A stretch of 34,869 nucleotides of DNA from Gammaproteobacteria bacterium (GTDB lineage Bacteria; Pseudomonadota; Gammaproteobacteria; JABABF01; JAHRAO01): NCBI GenBank assembly GCA_020027215.1, contig JAHRAO010000007.1:1-34869 (forward strand), written 5' to 3'. Below the pieces are notes generated by a model. It did no database searches. It had not been told where the DNA came from and saw only the letters and a program-made list of their open reading frames with translations. Shown piece after piece: positions 7,702 to 19,982 of this stretch (position 1 is the stretch's first letter; each line of letters starts with the position of its first letter). The position numbers and the translations under genes were made by a program.

Positions 7702-8829
7702 ATGAAGATAAGTGTTAAGCGTAAAGAATTAATACATTCACTGGCTATTGTCAATGGCGTGATTGAAATGCGCCAAGTAATGCCCATTATTGGCAATATT
7801 TTGTTGCGGGTCAGCGGAGAGCGCTTGTTTTGTATGGGAACCGATTCGACGGTAGAATTGTTACATTCGGTGCCTTTGGCGAAAGTGGATGCCAAGGCGG
7901 ATGGAATGCAGACGACTGTACCGGCGCGCAAAATGATGGATATTTGCCGTTCGCTGCCCGATGATTGCGTCATTGAAATGGTTCCAAGCGATAATTTTCT
8001 CCAAATTAAGGTGGGAAGCAGCCATTTTTCGCTCAAAACTCTCCCCGCAGAGGATTTTCCATCCATGCCGGAATTGGGTGAGGACACAATGACTTTTTTG
8101 CTACCGGCGCCCCAATTGCGCCGCGCATTAGAACAAACGCACTTTGCCATGTCTAAAGACGATATGCGCCAATACTTAAAAGGAATGTGTATTGATGTGC
8201 GACAAGACAATGTGCGTTTTGTCGCCACCGATGGACATCGTCTTGCGTGTGATATCTACGATATGAAGAGCGATATCCAAGAAGCACGACAAGTCATCGT
8301 GCCGTATAAAGCGATCAATCAATTATTAACGTTGCTCCAAGATAATACGGATGATATAACCTTCGTAATCGGTCATAAACAAATAAAAGTGCACAATGAT
8401 CACTTTACGATGATTTCTAATTTAATTGAGGGCAAGTATCCAGATTACGAGCAGGTCATGGTCAAGGAAGGAAACTCTGTTGCGGTGATCACAACGGAGT
8501 TATTTCATCAAGCCGTGCGGCGGGTTGCCATTCTCTCCACTGAACAGCGCCTCGTTCAGCTCAATTTTTCGCCTAAAACAGTGCATATTGATGCAAAAAA
8601 TACCGAAGGCGAATCGGCAACGGAAAAAATAGATGCAGATTATACGGGGAGCGAAATCAAGATAGCCTTTAACGCCAATTATCTCATAGATGCTTTGAAA
8701 GCGATCCACACCGAAAAAATGTGTATTACGCTCAATGATGGCAACACACGTAGTATTTTTGAGAGCGAAAAACCGGATGAAGCTAAATCAAGTCAATGGC
8801 TATGCGTCATCATGCCGGTGAAGGTTTAA
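7702..8829 (+). CDS. dnaN: DNA polymerase III beta subunit (sliding clamp)
   Basis: The beta clamp encircles DNA and tethers Pol III and repair polymerases. The 375 residues fit the family of three clamp folds per monomer. Recognisable parts are the N-terminal RQVMPIIGNILLRV, the family stretch LKTLPAEDFPSMPE, the central FVATDGHRLAC and the C-terminal SSQWLCVIMPVKV, matching the usual MPMRL end. An AGGACTGAG ribosome-binding site precedes the ATG. The 122-base gap after dnaA shows no convincing promoter; recF follows within 15 bases. Confidence 0.97.
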   Translation: MKISVKRKELIHSLAIVNGVIEMRQVMPIIGNILLRVSGERLFCMGTDSTVELLHSVPLAKVDAKADGMQTTVPARKMMDICRSLPDDCVIEMVPSDNFLQIKVGSSHFSLKTLPAEDFPSMPELGEDTMTFLLPAPQLRRALEQTHFAMSKDDMRQYLKGMCIDVRQDNVRFVATDGHRLACDIYDMKSDIQEARQVIVPYKAINQLLTLLQDNTDDITFVIGHKQIKVHNDHFTMISNLIEGKYPDYEQVMVKEGNSVAVITTELFHQAVRRVAILSTEQRLVQLNFSPKTVHIDAKNTEGESATEKIDADYTGSEIKIAFNANYLIDALKAIHTEKMCITLNDGNTRSIFESEKPDEAKSSQWLCVIMPVKV

Positions 8830-8841
8830 TCGCGCTCGTAT

Positions 8842-12349
<3,508 letters not shown>

Positions 12350-12353
12350 CCCT

Positions 12354-12662
12354 ATGGATATTACATCCACGGTTAAGGAAAAATTAGCCCCCCTCCAAGC
12401 GCATTATTTAGAGGTGAGTAACGAAAGCGCCCAACACAATGTGCCCGCAGGCGCACAATCCCATTTCAAAGTGGTCGTCGTCTCGGATCTTTTTACCGAC
12501 CAAAATTTAGTGGAGCGCCATAGGCGCGTGTACCAATTACTTGCCACCGAATTGCAAACCCACATCCACGCTCTTGCGCTCCATACTTACACCCCTGATG
12601 AATGGCAGACGCAATCTCCGTCATCGCCACATTGCCGGGGAGGATCGGCGCAATCTCCCTAA
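12354..12662 (+). CDS. bolA: BolA family protein
   Basis: BolA proteins bind monothiol glutaredoxins through a shared Fe-S cluster and act in iron-sulfur trafficking and morphology. The 102 residues match canonical BolA: the core SAQHNVPAGAQSHFKVVVVS, then RHRRVYQLLATEL, HALALHTYTPDEW, and the C-terminal SPHCRGG, the counterpart of the E. coli BolA SPPCRGAG tail. The invariant His of the RHR helix and the cysteine are both present. The ATG at 12354 is chosen over an in-frame TTG inside gyrB. It follows gyrB by four bases without a visible ribosome-binding site, so coupling is likely. Confidence 0.93.
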   Translation: MDITSTVKEKLAPLQAHYLEVSNESAQHNVPAGAQSHFKVVVVSDLFTDQNLVERHRRVYQLLATELQTHIHALALHTYTPDEWQTQSPSSPHCRGGSAQSP

Positions 12663-12670
12663 CCGTCGAG

Positions 12671-13405
12671 ATGTTGGTTTTAGCATCTTTCTATCATTTT
12701 TGCCGTATACCCGCAAGGCGCGCATTGATCGCCGGTTTAGCGCCACTGTGTCGCCGTTATCATTGCAAGGGCACCATTATTGTCGCCGCAGAAGGAATAA
12801 ATGCTAATTTATCTGGCGAACGCACCGCCATTGAAGAGATATTGCAATATCTCAAAACGCAATGGCATTTTGAGCCCAGCGTGTTATCCCGTCTTCCCAT
12901 TACCCACCACCCCTTTAAGCGCCTCAAAATCAAATACCGCAATGAAATCATTACGATGAAACAACCGTTAACAGTGCCATCTGCTGGAGCGGGAAAAAAA
13001 TTATCCGCCCCAGAATGGAACAATGTCATTGCCGATCCGCAGGTATTGACCCTAGATGTGCGAAATCGTTTTGAAAGCAATATTGGGAATTTTAACGGCG
13101 CAATGACCGCAAATGTAGACAACTTTTCGCATTTTCCCCGTTTTGCTGATCGGCTGATGAGTAGTGGAATACTCTACAAACGCCGCATTGCCCTTTATTG
13201 CACGGGAGGTATTCGTTGTGAAAAAGCAGCGCAATATATCGCTGAACGGTGGACGGGCGATATTTATCAATTGCACGGCGGCATTATTCATTACTTCAAT
13301 CATATTGCCCCCCTTCATAGTCGTTGGCAAGGTGATTGTTTTGTCTTCGATGACCGCATCCAATTGCACCATTGCTCTATAGCGCCACCGCTGCAGCAGG
13401 TATAA
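12671..13405 (+). CDS. trhO: tRNA uridine(34) hydroxylase TrhO (YceA, rhodanese-like)
   Basis: TrhO adds oxygen to U34 of certain tRNAs to make 5-hydroxyuridine. From the ATG at 12671 it has 244 residues and begins MLVLASFYHF, the typical start of the short form. A ferredoxin-like N-terminal domain with GTIIVAAEGINANLSG is followed by FKRLKIKYRNEIITM. The rhodanese domain runs from about 125 (LTLDVRNRFE) to the active-site loop CTGGIRCEKA, catalytic Cys177, and LHGGIIHYF. The Cys-rich tail of the long E. coli form is absent. Further in-frame codons back to 12602 run through the bolA end and align to nothing in the family. The gap to bolA is eight bases and its stop abuts the next ATG. Confidence 0.9.
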   Translation: MLVLASFYHFCRIPARRALIAGLAPLCRRYHCKGTIIVAAEGINANLSGERTAIEEILQYLKTQWHFEPSVLSRLPITHHPFKRLKIKYRNEIITMKQPLTVPSAGAGKKLSAPEWNNVIADPQVLTLDVRNRFESNIGNFNGAMTANVDNFSHFPRFADRLMSSGILYKRRIALYCTGGIRCEKAAQYIAERWTGDIYQLHGGIIHYFNHIAPLHSRWQGDCFVFDDRIQLHHCSIAPPLQQV

Positions 13406-14128
13406 ATGGTACGCTTGCGCCGTTTTCACGCCGGGCTCCTCACTGGTTTGTTGGCGGCACTTTGTGCGGCGTTGGGTTATTGGCAAACACAGCGAGCGGT
13501 ATATAAAACGGATATTGCACACAGCTATCATGCAATGACGCAATTGCCGGCAGTGCCTCTCAGTAACAGGGTCGATGATTGGCGGTATAGGCGTGTGACC
13601 CTGCGCGGACAGTATGCTCCGCAATATACGTGGCATGTTGATAATCGTATGCGTGATGGGCGATTTGGCTATGAAATTGTATCGCTTTTCTATGATGAGA
13701 GCGGTTATGCCGTTTTGGTGAATCGCGGTTGGGTGGTGGGTGACCCGTCTCGCCGTTCGCGCCCTCGTATCCCACCCCCTGATACGCCCGTTTCTTTACA
13801 GGGGCGAGTTTATGTGCCACACGGACAACGTTTGCTCTTAAAGCAGGATGCCGACCAACAATGGCCGCGGCTCATTCAGCGTGCGGATAGCGAATTGATG
13901 CGTCGTCAATGGCAGGCAGAAAGAGGGAGCACTCATGATGTTTTTCCGCACATTGTGCGTTTGCTGGACAATCAAGCGGGTGGCTTGACAGTCGGTTGGG
14001 CGCATAGTACGGTTTCGTCTACTCGGCACTGGGGTTATGCGGTGCAATGGTTTGCTCTATCATCCGTGTTGGTGCTTTTATGGGTGGGACGGGTGATTTA
14101 CGGGCGTAAAAATGCGCGCAGCACATGA
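13406..14128 (+). CDS. SURF1 family cytochrome c oxidase assembly protein
   Basis: SURF1 proteins are inner-membrane factors that help insert heme a into subunit I of cytochrome c oxidase. The 240 residues show the family plan of two membrane segments, at about 10-25 and 212-230, around a periplasmic domain. Markers are LGYWQTQRAVYK after the first segment, DWRYRRVTLRGQY, GYAVLVNRGWV and HWGYAVQWFAL at the second segment. The ATG directly follows the trhO stop; the stop overlaps the next gene as ATGATG. The oxidase structural genes are not in the window. Confidence 0.93.
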   Translation: MVRLRRFHAGLLTGLLAALCAALGYWQTQRAVYKTDIAHSYHAMTQLPAVPLSNRVDDWRYRRVTLRGQYAPQYTWHVDNRMRDGRFGYEIVSLFYDESGYAVLVNRGWVVGDPSRRSRPRIPPPDTPVSLQGRVYVPHGQRLLLKQDADQQWPRLIQRADSELMRRQWQAERGSTHDVFPHIVRLLDNQAGGLTVGWAHSTVSSTRHWGYAVQWFALSSVLVLLWVGRVIYGRKNARST

Positions 14129-14679
14129 TGGGGCGCACACAGCCCGAAAAGACATCCCGCAACCACTGGCGCGGTCGCATTACCTTATTATTACTCATTA
14201 GTATACCCTTGACGTTGATGGGACTTGCGTGGGTCATTTACGTGACGGGTGTTGGTATTCCTACGGCAACTTCTAATAAAGGAGTGTTGGTGCAACCGCC
14301 ATTAAAATTGGATTTGCCGATTGACAAATGGACCCTGCTCATTTTAGATAACGGCACATGCGATGACGATTGCCGCGAGCGACTGTATATTACCCGTCAA
14401 GCACAGATTGCGTTAGGGCGAGAAGCCGACCGTATTCAGCGATGGTATGTTCACCGCCATCCGATAAGCAATGAGGCATTGCGTCCATTTTTTGCCGAAC
14501 ACCACCCCCGTATGGTCGTAGTGCTCGGCAACGTTGCTATGTCACCCAGCGCTTTCTACCTCGTTGATCCACAAGGTTTTTTGATGATGGCGTATCCTAA
14601 ACCCAGCGAAAAAAATGCTCCGCCGAGAGGTCAATCTGTGCTGAGCGATTTGAAATTTGTGCTAAAGTATTCACAATAA
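14125..14679 (+). CDS. SCO-like membrane protein of the cytochrome oxidase cluster
   Basis: This is a 184-residue protein with one membrane anchor (about 19-41) and a periplasmic domain resembling a reduced thioredoxin/SCO fold: WTLLILDNGTCDDDCRERL carries a C79-x3-C83 pair like the copper-binding site of SCO proteins, and FYLVDPQGFLMMAYP matches the strand after it. Proteins of this kind sit next to SURF1 in many proteobacterial cox clusters, supporting a role in oxidase maturation. Its ATG overlaps the SURF1 stop, a sign of coupled translation. The metal-binding role is inferred from motif and context only. Confidence 0.75.
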   Translation: MMGRTQPEKTSRNHWRGRITLLLLISIPLTLMGLAWVIYVTGVGIPTATSNKGVLVQPPLKLDLPIDKWTLLILDNGTCDDDCRERLYITRQAQIALGREADRIQRWYVHRHPISNEALRPFFAEHHPRMVVVLGNVAMSPSAFYLVDPQGFLMMAYPKPSEKNAPPRGQSVLSDLKFVLKYSQ

Positions 14680-14711
14680 GTGACGCACAAGGCAATGCTC
14701 GCTAGATCAAT

Positions 14712-15201
14712 ATGAATATCCCGCAATCTTCGCAGGGCATCCTCTCATCCCCACCGCAAAAAGCGACTTTAAGTGATGATAACCGTGTCGTGCAGGGTTT
14801 TTGGCACGGAGACGCATTAACGCCATTGGAAATCATGTGCATCCGCTCCTTTATTGCACACGGGCATGATTTTCATCATACTTACAACGATATTCCTCAC
14901 TTTCCCACATGTTTCGGTCACCAATTATCAATGCACGATGCCGAAGAAATTCTGCCCGAAAAAAAATAGTCAAGCAAATGGGATCGGTGGCTATTTTTTC
15001 CGATTGGTTTCGTTGGAAATTACTCTGGAAAAAGGTGGATGGTATGTAGATTTGGATATGGTGTGTTTGCGGGCATTTGATTGCGCTGCCGATATAGTAT
15101 TTGGCACAGAAGATGATAGTGGGCGATTGTGCGGTACTGTGTTGAAAATGCCGCTATATGTAAGATGGTGGGCGTGCTCGCCGCCTTATTTCCCACAGTG
15201 A
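14712..15201 (+). pseudogene. Glycosyltransferase remnant (DXD sugar-transferase type) in three frames
   Basis: Three consecutive segments in three frames rebuild one glycosyltransferase of the DXD/capsular-polysaccharide type. Segment 1 (14712-14966) has VVQGFWHGDALTPLEIMCIR, SFIAHGHDF and EEILPEKK, and stops after an A8 run. Segment 2 (about 14966-15027) reads IFSDWFRWKLL. Segment 3 (about 15028-15201) reads EKGGWYVDLDMVCLRAFD, with the DLD sugar-nucleotide/metal motif, then FGTEDDSG. Each junction is repaired by adding one base. After segment 3 the protein stops early; the usual C-terminal half is missing. This is probably a dead gene. An ATG at 14854 opens an unrelated frame before joining segment 3, so the downstream frame is not a gene of its own. 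Confidence 0.8.
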
Positions 15202-15217
15202 TGTTGTGCATTATAAT
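15189..15217 (+). promoter_or_regulatory. Possible promoter for the bglX-type gene
   Basis: A perfect -10 TATAAT (15212-15217) has a weak -35 (TTTCCC, 15189-15194) at 17-base spacing. The start would be near 15224, about 30 bases before the ATG at 15256. It overlaps the end of the glycosyltransferase remnant. Confidence 0.45.
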
Positions 15218-15255
15218 AAATAAGATTGTTGTTTAATAAATAGGCAAAGGCGGAG

Positions 15256-17565
15256 ATGAATACAACGCAAAAGAACTGGATACTCGGCTGCATAGCGCTG
15301 ATTTTTTTACTTGTGCCGCTTGCGCATGCCAAAGTTTTTACACAAAGCACAAAAGATCCCCGCGTTGAAAAACGGATTGAGCAATTATTATCCAAAATGA
15401 CTTTAGCCGAGAAAATTGGACAGATGACTTTGCGCGATTGGGGCATTTATGATAGCCACGATAAAATTGCGGCGATCAAAGAATATGTGCGTCAAGGCAC
15501 AGTAGGTGGTTTTTTGAATATTCCGCGCAACGCACTTGCTCCCGATGCATTTGATGAACTACAAAAAATTGCCGTTGAGAAAAGTCCCCAAGGCATCCCG
15601 CTTATTTTTGGGCACGATGTCATCCACGGTTATAAGACAATTTTCCCCATCCCCTTAGGACAGGCGGCGGCTTGGAATGCAAAAATAGTGGAACGAGGCG
15701 CCCGTGTTGCGGCGTTAGAAGCAACCAGTGTCGGCATCCGTTGGACTTTCGCCCCTATGGTGGATATATCGCGAGACGCGCGCTGGGGGCGCATTGCCGA
15801 ATCATTGGGTGAAGATGTTTATTTGGCATCCGAACTCGCCCGAGCAATGGTCAAAGGTTTTCACGGCATAGATTTGTCGTACCCTACTAGTTTAGCGGCA
15901 TGTGCAAAACATTTTGCAGCTTACGGTGCCGCAGAAGGAGGACGAGACTACAACACGGTGAATATGTCCGAGCGCCGTTTGCGTGATGTTTATTTGCCCC
16001 CATTCAAAGCGGCTATTGAAGCGGGTGCGCCATCGCTGATGACCGCATATAACGAATTGAATGGTATCCCCGCGACAGCCCATCGCCAATTGTTAACCGA
16101 TATTTTGCGTAAAGAATGGGGATTTAGTGGTTTCGTGGTCAGCGATTGGAACTCGGTGATGGAAATGATCCCCCACGGTCACGCATCTGATGCTGCCCAC
16201 GCCGCACGCTTAGCTGTCCGTGCGGGAACTGATTTTGAGATGGCGAGCGATGCCTATGAAAAATATTTACCGCGCTTAGTCAAGCGCAAACGGGTTCGTA
16301 TGCATAGTCTTGACCAAGCCGTGCGGCGAATGTTGCGCGTTAAATTCGCTATGGGGCTATTTAAGAGCCCATACGCTGACCGTCGACGCCGGAGCGACAT
16401 ATTAAATGACAGATTTCTTGCCGATGCCAAGCGGGCGGCAGTGAAAAGCTTTGTCCTTTTGCAGAATAACAAGAATGTGCTTCCCCTTTCAGCACATAAA
16501 AGCGTTGCGGTGATAGGTCCCTTAGCGGAAGTGCCTTATCAACAAATGGGGACTTGGGTTTATGAAGGGAACAAAAAAGATTCGCGCACTTTTTTACCGG
16601 CCTTAAAAGCACATGTGAAAAATCCGCGCACAATACATTACGCACAGGGTTTACCATATAGCCGCAGTTATGATGAGCGTGGATTTGCTGCTGCCCGCGC
16701 GGCTGCGCGGAAGTCGGATGTCGTGTTGTTTTTTGGTGGAGAAGAAGCAATCTTAAGTGGCGAAGGGCATAGCAGAGGAAATATTAGCTTGCCCGGTGCG
16801 CAGAAAAAACTCCTGACGCAATTAGCGGCACTCAAAAAACCGATTGTCTTGGTTATTTTGGCGGGACGTCCGATTAGTTTGGAAGGGCTGACCGACAAAG
16901 TGGATGCTATTATGATGGCGTGGCATCCGGGCACTATGGGTGGGCCGGCATTGGTGGATGTCCTCTATGGTCAATCAGCACCTTCGGGGCGTTTGCCCGT
17001 GACCTGGCCTCAATCCAGCGGACAAATTCCTATTTATTATGACCACAAAGCGACTGGCCGCCCGCCTACCGATGAAAATTATACTCGGATGCATAAAATT
17101 GATCCTAAAACAGAATGGCAACACGCCCCAGGCAATTCTTCCAACCTTTTGGACTATGGCCATCGCCCGTTATATCCTTTTGGCTATGGCATCAGTTACA
17201 CGACATTCCGCTATGAGCAAGTGAAAATGAGGCGCCCAAAAATAAAAATGGGCGGCGATATTCATGTGTCGTTACGAGTGAAAAACACTGGCACAGTAGC
17301 AGCCACCGAAACGGTACAGCTTTATATTCGCGACCGTTTTGCCAGTGTAACTCGCCCAGTTAAACAACTGAAAAGATTTCGTCAAGTACACCTGAATCCG
17401 GGTCAAAAACGCATCGTGCAATTCAAGCTGTCCACTGCCGATCTCGCTTTCCACGATCAATCGATGCGCCTGACTACCGAACCAGGTAATTTTGATTTGT
17501 GGGTTGCGCAACACGCTGCCGACGAACGTCATCACTTTACTTTTACCGTGGCAGGACGACAATAA
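15256..17565 (+). CDS. bglX: Periplasmic beta-glucosidase, GH3 (BglX type)
   Basis: This glycoside hydrolase family 3 enzyme releases glucose from the non-reducing end of beta-gluco-oligosaccharides. It has 769 residues (E. coli BglX has 765) and follows BglX from end to end. A signal peptide (1-25) ends AHA. The GH3 barrel has LSKMTLAEKIGQM, GHDVIHGYKTIFPIPL, KHFAAYGAAEGGRDYNTV and the nucleophile Asp297 in GFVVSDWNS. The C-terminal GH3 domain has KSFVLLQNNKNVLPL and GGEEAILSGEGHSRGNISLP, and the fibronectin-like end has PVKQLKRF. AAAGGCGGAG precedes the ATG. The DUF899 gene follows by nine bases. Confidence 0.95.
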   Translation: MNTTQKNWILGCIALIFLLVPLAHAKVFTQSTKDPRVEKRIEQLLSKMTLAEKIGQMTLRDWGIYDSHDKIAAIKEYVRQGTVGGFLNIPRNALAPDAFDELQKIAVEKSPQGIPLIFGHDVIHGYKTIFPIPLGQAAAWNAKIVERGARVAALEATSVGIRWTFAPMVDISRDARWGRIAESLGEDVYLASELARAMVKGFHGIDLSYPTSLAACAKHFAAYGAAEGGRDYNTVNMSERRLRDVYLPPFKAAIEAGAPSLMTAYNELNGIPATAHRQLLTDILRKEWGFSGFVVSDWNSVMEMIPHGHASDAAHAARLAVRAGTDFEMASDAYEKYLPRLVKRKRVRMHSLDQAVRRMLRVKFAMGLFKSPYADRRRRSDILNDRFLADAKRAAVKSFVLLQNNKNVLPLSAHKSVAVIGPLAEVPYQQMGTWVYEGNKKDSRTFLPALKAHVKNPRTIHYAQGLPYSRSYDERGFAAARAAARKSDVVLFFGGEEAILSGEGHSRGNISLPGAQKKLLTQLAALKKPIVLVILAGRPISLEGLTDKVDAIMMAWHPGTMGGPALVDVLYGQSAPSGRLPVTWPQSSGQIPIYYDHKATGRPPTDENYTRMHKIDPKTEWQHAPGNSSNLLDYGHRPLYPFGYGISYTTFRYEQVKMRRPKIKMGGDIHVSLRVKNTGTVAATETVQLYIRDRFASVTRPVKQLKRFRQVHLNPGQKRIVQFKLSTADLAFHDQSMRLTTEPGNFDLWVAQHAADERHHFTFTVAGRQ

Positions 17566-17574
17566 AAATACATT

Positions 17575-18261
17575 ATGGTGGAAACGCGCAATCCCCCCCT
17601 CCCAAAAATTGTTTCTGCCGATGAATGGCATCAATCGCTTGCCGCATTACGCCAACAAGAAAAAGAATTGACCCGACAAGGGGATAAAGTTAGTGCTACT
17701 CGGCGGCGGCTACCGATGGTTAAAATGGATAAAAACTATTTATTCACTAACCCTGCCGGCGAAAAAGTCACCTTTCTCCACCTATTCGGGGCATATCGCC
17801 AATTGATTGTCTACCATTTCATGTATGCCCCCGATTGGGATCAGGGGTGTGCGGGTTGTTCGTGGGTGGTTGATGCCATGTCCCATCCAGCCCATCTCAA
17901 CGCCCGCGATGCCGCCTTAGTTTTGATTTCCCGCGCCGATATTAAGAAGTTGGAAACGTATCGTGTGCGCATGGGGTGGGAGCATCCATGGTATTCTTCT
18001 TCGGGGAGTGATTTCAATGCAGATTGCGGCGCGACAAACGAAGCGGGTGAAGAAATCCATGGAGTCAGCATTTTTCTGCGCCATCAGCAAGATATTTACC
18101 GCACTTATTACACAGGAGCGCGCGGTGTTGAACATTTGGGCAGTCATTGGACCTATTTGGATTTATTACCTTATGGACGACAGGAAGAATGGGAAGATTC
18201 CCCACCCCATTGTCCGCAAGGTCCAATCCATGCGTGGATGCGACGGCACGATGATTATTAA
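17575..18261 (+). CDS. DUF899 thioredoxin-fold protein
   Basis: DUF899 proteins have a thioredoxin-like fold and no established reaction. The 228 residues cover the family: RRRLPMVKMDKNYLFTNPAG, HLFGAYRQLIVYHFMY, APDWDQGCAGCSWV with a C-x2-C pair at the redox-site position, LNARDAALVLISRADIKKLE, YRVRMGWEHPWYSS, GSDFNADCG and the closing AWMRRHDDY. No signal peptide is seen, so it is probably cytosolic. It starts nine bases after the bglX-type gene and may be read with it; a functional link is not evident. Confidence 0.88.
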   Translation: MVETRNPPLPKIVSADEWHQSLAALRQQEKELTRQGDKVSATRRRLPMVKMDKNYLFTNPAGEKVTFLHLFGAYRQLIVYHFMYAPDWDQGCAGCSWVVDAMSHPAHLNARDAALVLISRADIKKLETYRVRMGWEHPWYSSSGSDFNADCGATNEAGEEIHGVSIFLRHQQDIYRTYYTGARGVEHLGSHWTYLDLLPYGRQEEWEDSPPHCPQGPIHAWMRRHDDY

Positions 18262-18345
18262 CGCCGATATGTGCCATTGCCTCTATAGGCGATAAATAAT
18301 TCTTTTAACGACCCGATGATAGTACGACAGTGCTTGGTAACGTTG

Positions 18346-18351
18346 TATAAT
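18346..18351 (+). promoter_or_regulatory. -10 element of the aminotransferase promoter
   Basis: A perfect TATAAT lies 20 bases before the ATG at 18371. No good -35 stands at 16-18 bases. If used, transcription starts near 18358, downstream of the in-frame GTG at 18353, which supports the ATG at 18371 as the start of the next gene. Confidence 0.45.
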
Positions 18352-18370
18352 AGTGGCGAAGAGCTGTAAT

Positions 18371-19753
18371 ATGGCATCATCTAGAGAATCAATAGAAGAC
18401 TTAGTTAAGAAAGACCCGCAAGTTCTGCTCCATCCGGCGTCCTCAATTAGTACACTGTTGCAAGAGGGACCCGATATGATGGTCGCAGGTGAAGGAATTT
18501 GGCTGACCGACGCCCAAGGGAACAAACTATTGGATGCGGTGGCGGGGCTCTGGTGCGTCAATGTCGGTTACGGGCGGCAAGAATTGGCAAATGCATTCGC
18601 CCAAGCCTCTACACAACTCGGTTACTATCACACTTTCTCTAATGCCTCTAATCCATGGCAAGTGCGTTTGGCAGAGCGGGTGCTCCACCATTCTCCGCTC
18701 CCCGACGGCAAAATATTCTTTGGTAATAATGGCAGTGATGCCAACGATACAGCCATGAAAATAGCGTGGCATTATCACGCTTTGCGCGGTTATCCAAATA
18801 AAATAAAAATTATTTCTCGCCAGCAAGCCTATCACGGCACTTCAATCAGCACGGCGAGTCTAACCGCCCTTGTCGGTTTTCACAAAAAATTCCCCATCCC
18901 ACTCAATTTTATTCATCATGTGGGTTGTCCGAGCTATTATCGTGACGCAACGACCGATGAACGCGAATCAGATTTTTGCGCCCGCCTCATAGACGAAATT
19001 AAAGCGCTTATTGTGTACGAAGGCGCAGATAATATTGCTGCTTTTATAGCCGAACCCATTATGGCGGCGGCGGGAATCATTGTTCCGCCGGAGGGTTATC
19101 ATCGCCAACTCAATGAAATTTTGCAAGAAAATGATATTTTGCTCATCGCCGATGAAGTTGTCTGTGGTTACGGACGTTTGGGCAGTTGGTTTGGCTCGCC
19201 CGATTTAGATATGCAACCAGATATGGTCAGTATGGCAAAAGGATTGACCAGCGGTTATTTTCCGCTCTCTGCACTCGCGATTACCGACACTATATGGTCG
19301 GTACTCCAAAAAGGCTCGGAAGAGTTAGGCAGTTTTTATCACGGCTACACTTATAGCGGGCACCCATCGGGATGTGCACTGGCACTCGCTAACCTCAACA
19401 TTATTGAAAAAGAGAACCTCATCCCGCATGCACGAGAAATGGGTGCTTATTTGCAGGCACAATTGCAGGCACAATTGGCAGACCACCCACACGTGGGGGA
19501 GATCCGCGGTAAAGGTTTATTGGCGGGAATCCAATTGGTGAAAGATAAAGCAAGCAAGCAACTGCCTGCTGCTGAGAATAAATGGCCGATGAGGATTTGT
19601 CAGACCGCTCGCCGTCACGGCATTATTTTCCGTCCATTGCCGAGTGTTTCCTCTATTGGTATATCGCCACCGCTCATTATTCAACGCCCCGATATAGATC
19701 AAATTGTGCACAGGCTCGCTACGGCAATTGATGAGGTCACGCGTTCGGCATAA
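18371..19753 (+). CDS. Class III omega-aminotransferase (PLP-dependent)
   Basis: This enzyme moves an amino group from an omega-amino acid or amine to pyruvate or a similar keto acid. The 460 residues fit the omega-transaminase branch: AVAGLWCVNVGYGR with the aromatic W61 pocket segment, GNNGSDANDTAMKIAW, AYHGTS, IAEPIMAAAGIIVPP, ADEVVCGYGRLGSWF with the PLP-contacting Asp261, the lysine of the Schiff base K290 in MVSMAKGLTSGY, and YSGHPSGCALAL. Substrate cannot be fixed from sequence; beta-alanine, putrescine, taurine or an aromatic amine are all possible. A GTG at 18353 adds six residues but probably lies before the transcription start. Confidence 0.9.
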   Translation: MASSRESIEDLVKKDPQVLLHPASSISTLLQEGPDMMVAGEGIWLTDAQGNKLLDAVAGLWCVNVGYGRQELANAFAQASTQLGYYHTFSNASNPWQVRLAERVLHHSPLPDGKIFFGNNGSDANDTAMKIAWHYHALRGYPNKIKIISRQQAYHGTSISTASLTALVGFHKKFPIPLNFIHHVGCPSYYRDATTDERESDFCARLIDEIKALIVYEGADNIAAFIAEPIMAAAGIIVPPEGYHRQLNEILQENDILLIADEVVCGYGRLGSWFGSPDLDMQPDMVSMAKGLTSGYFPLSALAITDTIWSVLQKGSEELGSFYHGYTYSGHPSGCALALANLNIIEKENLIPHAREMGAYLQAQLQAQLADHPHVGEIRGKGLLAGIQLVKDKASKQLPAAENKWPMRICQTARRHGIIFRPLPSVSSIGISPPLIIQRPDIDQIVHRLATAIDEVTRSA

Positions 19754-19830
19754 TCCATCTATGAGAATCTTTCCGATACCCCTGCGCGCAGTTTCCCATA
19801 AAAATTTCATGCTTTTATTCAAAAATAGTG

Positions 19831-19836
19831 TATAAT
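19831..19836 (+). promoter_or_regulatory. -10 element before the structured leader
   Basis: TATAAT at 19831-19836 is perfect; the -35 region is weak. The motif is partly repeated 76 bases on: TATAATCTTTTGAA at 19831 and TATAATCTTCAGAA at 19907. A transcript from here would run into the hairpin at 19894-19978. Confidence 0.4.
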
Positions 19837-19893
19837 CTTTTGAATGCTTGGGAGAGCACAAAATTAAGATTGTAAGAGCACTAAACGAATTGA

Positions 19894-19982
19894 GGGGGGC
19901 TTCCTCTTATAATCTTCAGAAATCTATACTTCTCTCCCTATGCCTCAAGGAGAGGACGTAAAAAAGAGGGAGCCCCCCTTTT
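19894..19982 (+). terminator. Large two-level hairpin with U-run: terminator, attenuator or small-RNA end
   Basis: GGGGGGCTTCCTCTT (19894-19908) pairs with AAGAGGGAGCCCCCC (19964-19978) over 15 positions with a single G-T wobble, and TTTT follows (19979-19982). The 55-base apical part holds its own 6-bp stem, CTCTCC (19932-19937) with GGAGAG (19949-19954). It lies between the aminotransferase stop (19753) and the second GH3 start (20076). It could end the aminotransferase transcript, attenuate the GH3 gene, or be the 3' end of a small RNA of about 140 bases starting near 19843. The rest of the 320-base gap shows no gene. Confidence 0.6.

Noticed and set aside
13052-13636. Long minus-strand frame opposite trhO and SURF1
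   Set aside because: It lies antisense to two confidently identified genes and shows no motif or ribosome-binding site.
14854-15201. A separate small gene after the SCO-like gene
   Set aside because: Its first half is out of frame with the glycosyltransferase similarity; only the second half (EKGGWYVDLD onward) makes sense, as part of a broken gene.
18279-18290. Hairpin GCCT-CTAT-AGGC after the DUF899 gene as terminator
   Set aside because: The stem has only four pairs, too weak, and the following bases are not a clean T-run.
19782-19791. CTGCGCGCAG palindrome after the aminotransferase
   Set aside because: It has no room for a loop and no T-run, and is too short to call a site.
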